This document shows, one piece after another, positions 61,330-63,701 of a stretch of 63,701 bases of DNA. The translations under genes and the position numbers were made by a program. The stretch comes from Rhodospirillaceae bacterium (GTDB lineage: Bacteria; Pseudomonadota; Alphaproteobacteria; UBA8366). Location: NCBI GenBank assembly GCA_002722095.1, contig PBKG01000015.1, positions 1 to 63,701 of the forward strand, written 5' to 3'. Within the stretch, counting starts at the first letter, position 1. Every line of letters begins with the position of its first letter. The notes below the pieces were generated by a model, which saw only the letters and a program-made list of their open reading frames with translations, was not told where the DNA came from and did not search any database.

Positions 61330-62151
61330 TCATTCCAGCGTACGCACCAACTCACCTGTCTGTAGACGGGTGAGATAAATACGAATATTGCCGAAACGGT
61401 ACCCGGCCTCGAATTTCACCGGCAAGAGGGGCACCGATGCATGCGGTTTTGCAAGCCAGACACGCGCGTCTGTTTTTGTTTTGGTGACAAGTTTGCTGTC
61501 TTTCCAAAATCCCGCAATTCGGTGAATCCCCATGACGCAACTTTGCGCCGTACCGCTAAAAATCGTCGATGCATTTTCGGACAAATCCGTCTGCTCACCG
61601 GGCGTAAAACTGAGGTCGTATCGCCGTCGTCCGTCGAACACTCGGTAAGTACCCGGACATTCCTTGTCTTTAGCCATGGCAACGATCAGCTTAAGCGCCA
61701 TTGCCAATGGATCGACGGTGTTCGCAATGAGCGTCGACGGCACGGGCGGGTTCTCGACTTCCCCGGCAGGCGGGATGATCGTTTCGACGGCGGGGCCGCC
61801 TTCGCCATATTTAAGGTACGCGCTTCGCTGTTTGTCGTTCCAATGAGCCCGCATTCGGTGGCTTTCGGGTTTCACCGTCCCATTTTCGCGCGTACCTTCG
61901 GAAATCGCTCGGTTAGTCCATGAAAAGAACCAAGATGCGAATCCCTTGGTCTCGCCCTCGGTAATCACACGGTACCGGCCATTCCGCAAATCCAAATCAA
62001 CCGTCGCGGACAGGATATAAAACGGGCCTAAATATCCTTCATAGGAAAGTTTGATCGGTTGGGCCGCCGCCGAGCACGCAATGCCAAACACGACCAATAA
62101 CACTATACAACCGCGCCACATCACCCTCGAGCCGCGCTGCCCTGCCGGCAC
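61330..62151 (-). CDS. DUF3108-like exported protein (copy 1)
   Basis: The 273-residue protein has an N-terminal signal-like hydrophobic stretch (IVLLVVFGIACSAAAQ) and the body of a DUF3108 protein: LSYEGYLGPFYILSATVDL, FDGRRRYDLSF and the closing GYRFGNIRIYLTRLQTGE. It is a paralog of the upstream gene. The start is GTG 62151, whose G overlaps the upstream stop (TAGTG) with AAGGA close upstream; ATG 62121 is an alternative. The family is periplasmic with unknown function, often near envelope genes. Confidence 0.82.
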   Translation of the reverse strand: MPAGQRGSRVMWRGCIVLLVVFGIACSAAAQPIKLSYEGYLGPFYILSATVDLDLRNGRYRVITEGETKGFASWFFSWTNRAISEGTRENGTVKPESHRMRAHWNDKQRSAYLKYGEGGPAVETIIPPAGEVENPPVPSTLIANTVDPLAMALKLIVAMAKDKECPGTYRVFDGRRRYDLSFTPGEQTDLSENASTIFSGTAQSCVMGIHRIAGFWKDSKLVTKTKTDARVWLAKPHASVPLLPVKFEAGYRFGNIRIYLTRLQTGELVRTLE

Positions 62152-62966
62152 TAATCCTTCTCCAACTCTATGACGTCGTCGCCCATTTGAAATCGGGTCA
62201 AATGAATGCGGAGGCTTCCGAAGCTGGATTTGGCTTCGAATTTAACAGGTACCGGAGGCGAACCTTCAAGTGGCCGCGCTATCCAAAGTGTCGGTGTCAA
62301 AAGCGGTTTACCGACCTTTGTTTTCTTTTTCAAAAACCCGGCGATACGTTCGAGCTTCAGTAAGCAACCTTGTGCAGGTCCGCTAAAAACCGATGAGCCG
62401 CTTTCCTCTAGCTCGGCGCTTGCTCCATGATTGACGGCCAAGTTATATCGCCGGCGGCCGTCGAAAACCCGATAATCCCCCTCGCAACGCCCGCTTTGAG
62501 CCATGCTAAGGAGCACATTCGCCGTCATCGTCAGCGGATCGACGGTGCGGTCATAGAGATCTTCGGGTACCGTATCGCGACGTGTTCCATCGGGTACTGG
62601 TACTAATTCTTCTACTACCGGCCGACGGTTTTCATAACGGAGCCGCACCCGACGGTCATTGTCCTCCAATCGTGACTCCACCTGGTGCTGAGCCGGCATC
62701 AAGGTTCCATTTTCACGACGACCTTCCGACACCACTTTGCTACGCCAAGAAAACATCCAAGCGGCAAACCCTTCGGTTCTACTGTTGGTGGCGACACGAT
62801 AGCGGCCGTCCTCGAATTTCAAGTCTACGGTCGCGGACATGACATAAAACGGCCCGGCATAACCGTCATAGGATAGGCGGACGGTGCCCGAAACGGGCTC
62901 GTTCGCGTATGCGAACCAGGGCAGAAAAACGATCAGCAGAATGGCGAGCGCGTTTTTACAAGGCAT
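62151..62966 (-). CDS. DUF3108-like exported protein (copy 2)
   Basis: The 271-residue protein has a signal peptide (NALAILLIVFLPWFAYA) and shares LSYDGYAGPFYVMSATVDL, FDGRRRYNLAVN and GSLRIHLTRFQMGD with copy 1. The two are adjacent and translationally coupled, so they probably act together in the periplasm. There are no catalytic motifs I recognise. The gene diverges from the UbiD-family gene across 119 bases. Confidence 0.85.
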   Translation of the reverse strand: MPCKNALAILLIVFLPWFAYANEPVSGTVRLSYDGYAGPFYVMSATVDLKFEDGRYRVATNSRTEGFAAWMFSWRSKVVSEGRRENGTLMPAQHQVESRLEDNDRRVRLRYENRRPVVEELVPVPDGTRRDTVPEDLYDRTVDPLTMTANVLLSMAQSGRCEGDYRVFDGRRRYNLAVNHGASAELEESGSSVFSGPAQGCLLKLERIAGFLKKKTKVGKPLLTPTLWIARPLEGSPPVPVKFEAKSSFGSLRIHLTRFQMGDDVIELEKD

Positions 62967-63085
62967 AAGTCAAAAATACGGGTGCCGGATTGCAAATCAA
63001 GGCATGAAAACAGTAATTCACTCACATTCTTGTGGACGCCCTAAACACCGGTTAACGTGCGCTAGCAAACATCAGCGAGGCTCCC

Positions 63086-63701
63086 ATGAGCGCGACTTTC
63101 AGAAATCTACTGGCGGACTTGAAAGAGGCCGGTGAGCTAATCGAGATCGAAAAACCGGTCGACATTCGCTATATCGCAGCCCTGATCGACCAATCGGATA
63201 AAACGCTGCAATTCAACAATGTCGAGGGTTATTCGATACCCGTCGTCTCCGGTGTCACCAACAGCCGTGACCGGTTGGCAATCGCCATGGGTTGCGACTT
63301 CAGCGCCATCGAGGCCAAAGTCCGCGCCGGGCTCGACCGTCCAATCGAGCCACAAACCGTTGAAGACGGACCGGTCCGTGAAACGGTGATCGAAGGCGAC
63401 GAGGTCGATCTATTCGATCTACCGGTCCCGCTTTTTTCGGTCCTCGACGGCGGGCCGATGATCACCGCAGGTATTACGTTGTCACGCGACCCGGACGGCG
63501 AACACGACAATATCAATTCCGGCGTCTACCGGTATCTGGTGCGTGAAAAGAATCTGACCGGTATCGATATCGTCACCCCGAACAATCTTCACCGATACGC
63601 CAAAAAAGCCTTCGCCAAAGGCGAACCGCTGCCGATTTCGATCAATATAGGCGCCCACCCCTATGAATTGATCGCGTCCACCTACAAGGCGGCCATCGGG
63701 A
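63086..63701 (+). CDS. UbiD-family prenyl-FMN decarboxylase, 3'-truncated by window end
   Basis: The first 205 codons are present and open to the last base. ATFRNLLADLKEAGELIEI at the start and PVPLFSVLDGGPMITAGI with the following SRDPDGEHDNINSGVYRY are the UbiD N-terminal and prenyl-FMN-binding signatures. Such enzymes reversibly decarboxylate unsaturated or aromatic acids using prenylated FMN made by a UbiX-type partner, which is not seen in this window. GCGAGG lies about 7 bases before the ATG. It may be a catabolic UbiD-like enzyme rather than the ubiquinone one. Confidence 0.88.
   Translation, partial: MSATFRNLLADLKEAGELIEIEKPVDIRYIAALIDQSDKTLQFNNVEGYSIPVVSGVTNSRDRLAIAMGCDFSAIEAKVRAGLDRPIEPQTVEDGPVRETVIEGDEVDLFDLPVPLFSVLDGGPMITAGITLSRDPDGEHDNINSGVYRYLVREKNLTGIDIVTPNNLHRYAKKAFAKGEPLPISINIGAHPYELIASTYKAAIG

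Overview
The window looks like chromosomal DNA from a metabolically versatile alphaproteobacterium, possibly a Rhodospirillales-like environmental lineage. This is inferred from moderately high GC, strong Shine-Dalgarno sequences with some TTG and GTG starts, single-copy housekeeping genes (glmS, glmU, nadE, trmJ, class II DAHP synthase), and many paralogs of MmgE/PrpD, LLM flavin monooxygenases and mononuclear-iron oxygenases. No rRNA, tRNA, CRISPR array, transposase, integrase or phage gene was recognised.

Layout. 0-4 kb: a 38-bp tandem repeat that runs into the 3' end of an alkaline-phosphatase-superfamily gene, then a CinA-type molybdopterin-binding protein and a sensor histidine kinase. 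4-9 kb: two tandem adducin-like class II aldolase paralogs, a divergent LLM monooxygenase and a Sel1-repeat lipoprotein. 8.8-16.6 kb: a divergent carbon-acid module. Leftward run a methylisocitrate-lyase-type lyase, aconitase-superfamily large and small subunits, and an enolase-superfamily dehydratase. Rightward run two MmgE/PrpD proteins and a CmcJ/NvfI-type Fe/2OG oxygenase. 16.7-22.1 kb: a complete iron/polyamine-type ABC importer behind an RpiR regulator with two identical-architecture operator candidates 31 bp apart. 22.1-25.6 kb: an alpha/beta hydrolase plus LLM pair bracketed by two relics of the CmcJ-type 3' end, then a secreted tectonin-repeat protein. 25.9-31.5 kb: a ThDP enzyme coupled to a third PrpD, an aldo/keto reductase and a fourth PrpD.

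31.5-49.9 kb is mainly core: SRAP abasic-site protein, TrmJ, a TPR-sulfotransferase, NAD synthetase, two unknown proteins, DAHP synthase, a TauD-type dioxygenase, a sirtuin, a fifth PrpD, a YdjM-like membrane protein, glutathione reductase, two TPR proteins and a semialdehyde dehydrogenase. 49.9-53.7 kb is an unusual rightward cluster: LLM, HxH oxygenase, HxH oxygenase, LLM, VOC protein. The two LLMs are paralogs, and so are the two oxygenases. 53.7-63.7 kb: a RadD-like helicase, glmS, glmU, a glycosyltransferase-like protein, a Gph-type phosphatase, two DUF3108-like proteins and the start of a UbiD-family decarboxylase cut by the window end.

The most interesting points are the dehydratase/aconitase-like/lyase divergon without a citrate synthase, the nested LLM-oxygenase-oxygenase-LLM cluster, three copies of one oxygenase 3' end (one intact, two relics), the paired RpiR operators, and AT-rich tracts with sharp edges inside three otherwise GC-rich genes. 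All functions are read from sequence motifs and remembered family features; no database search was run.
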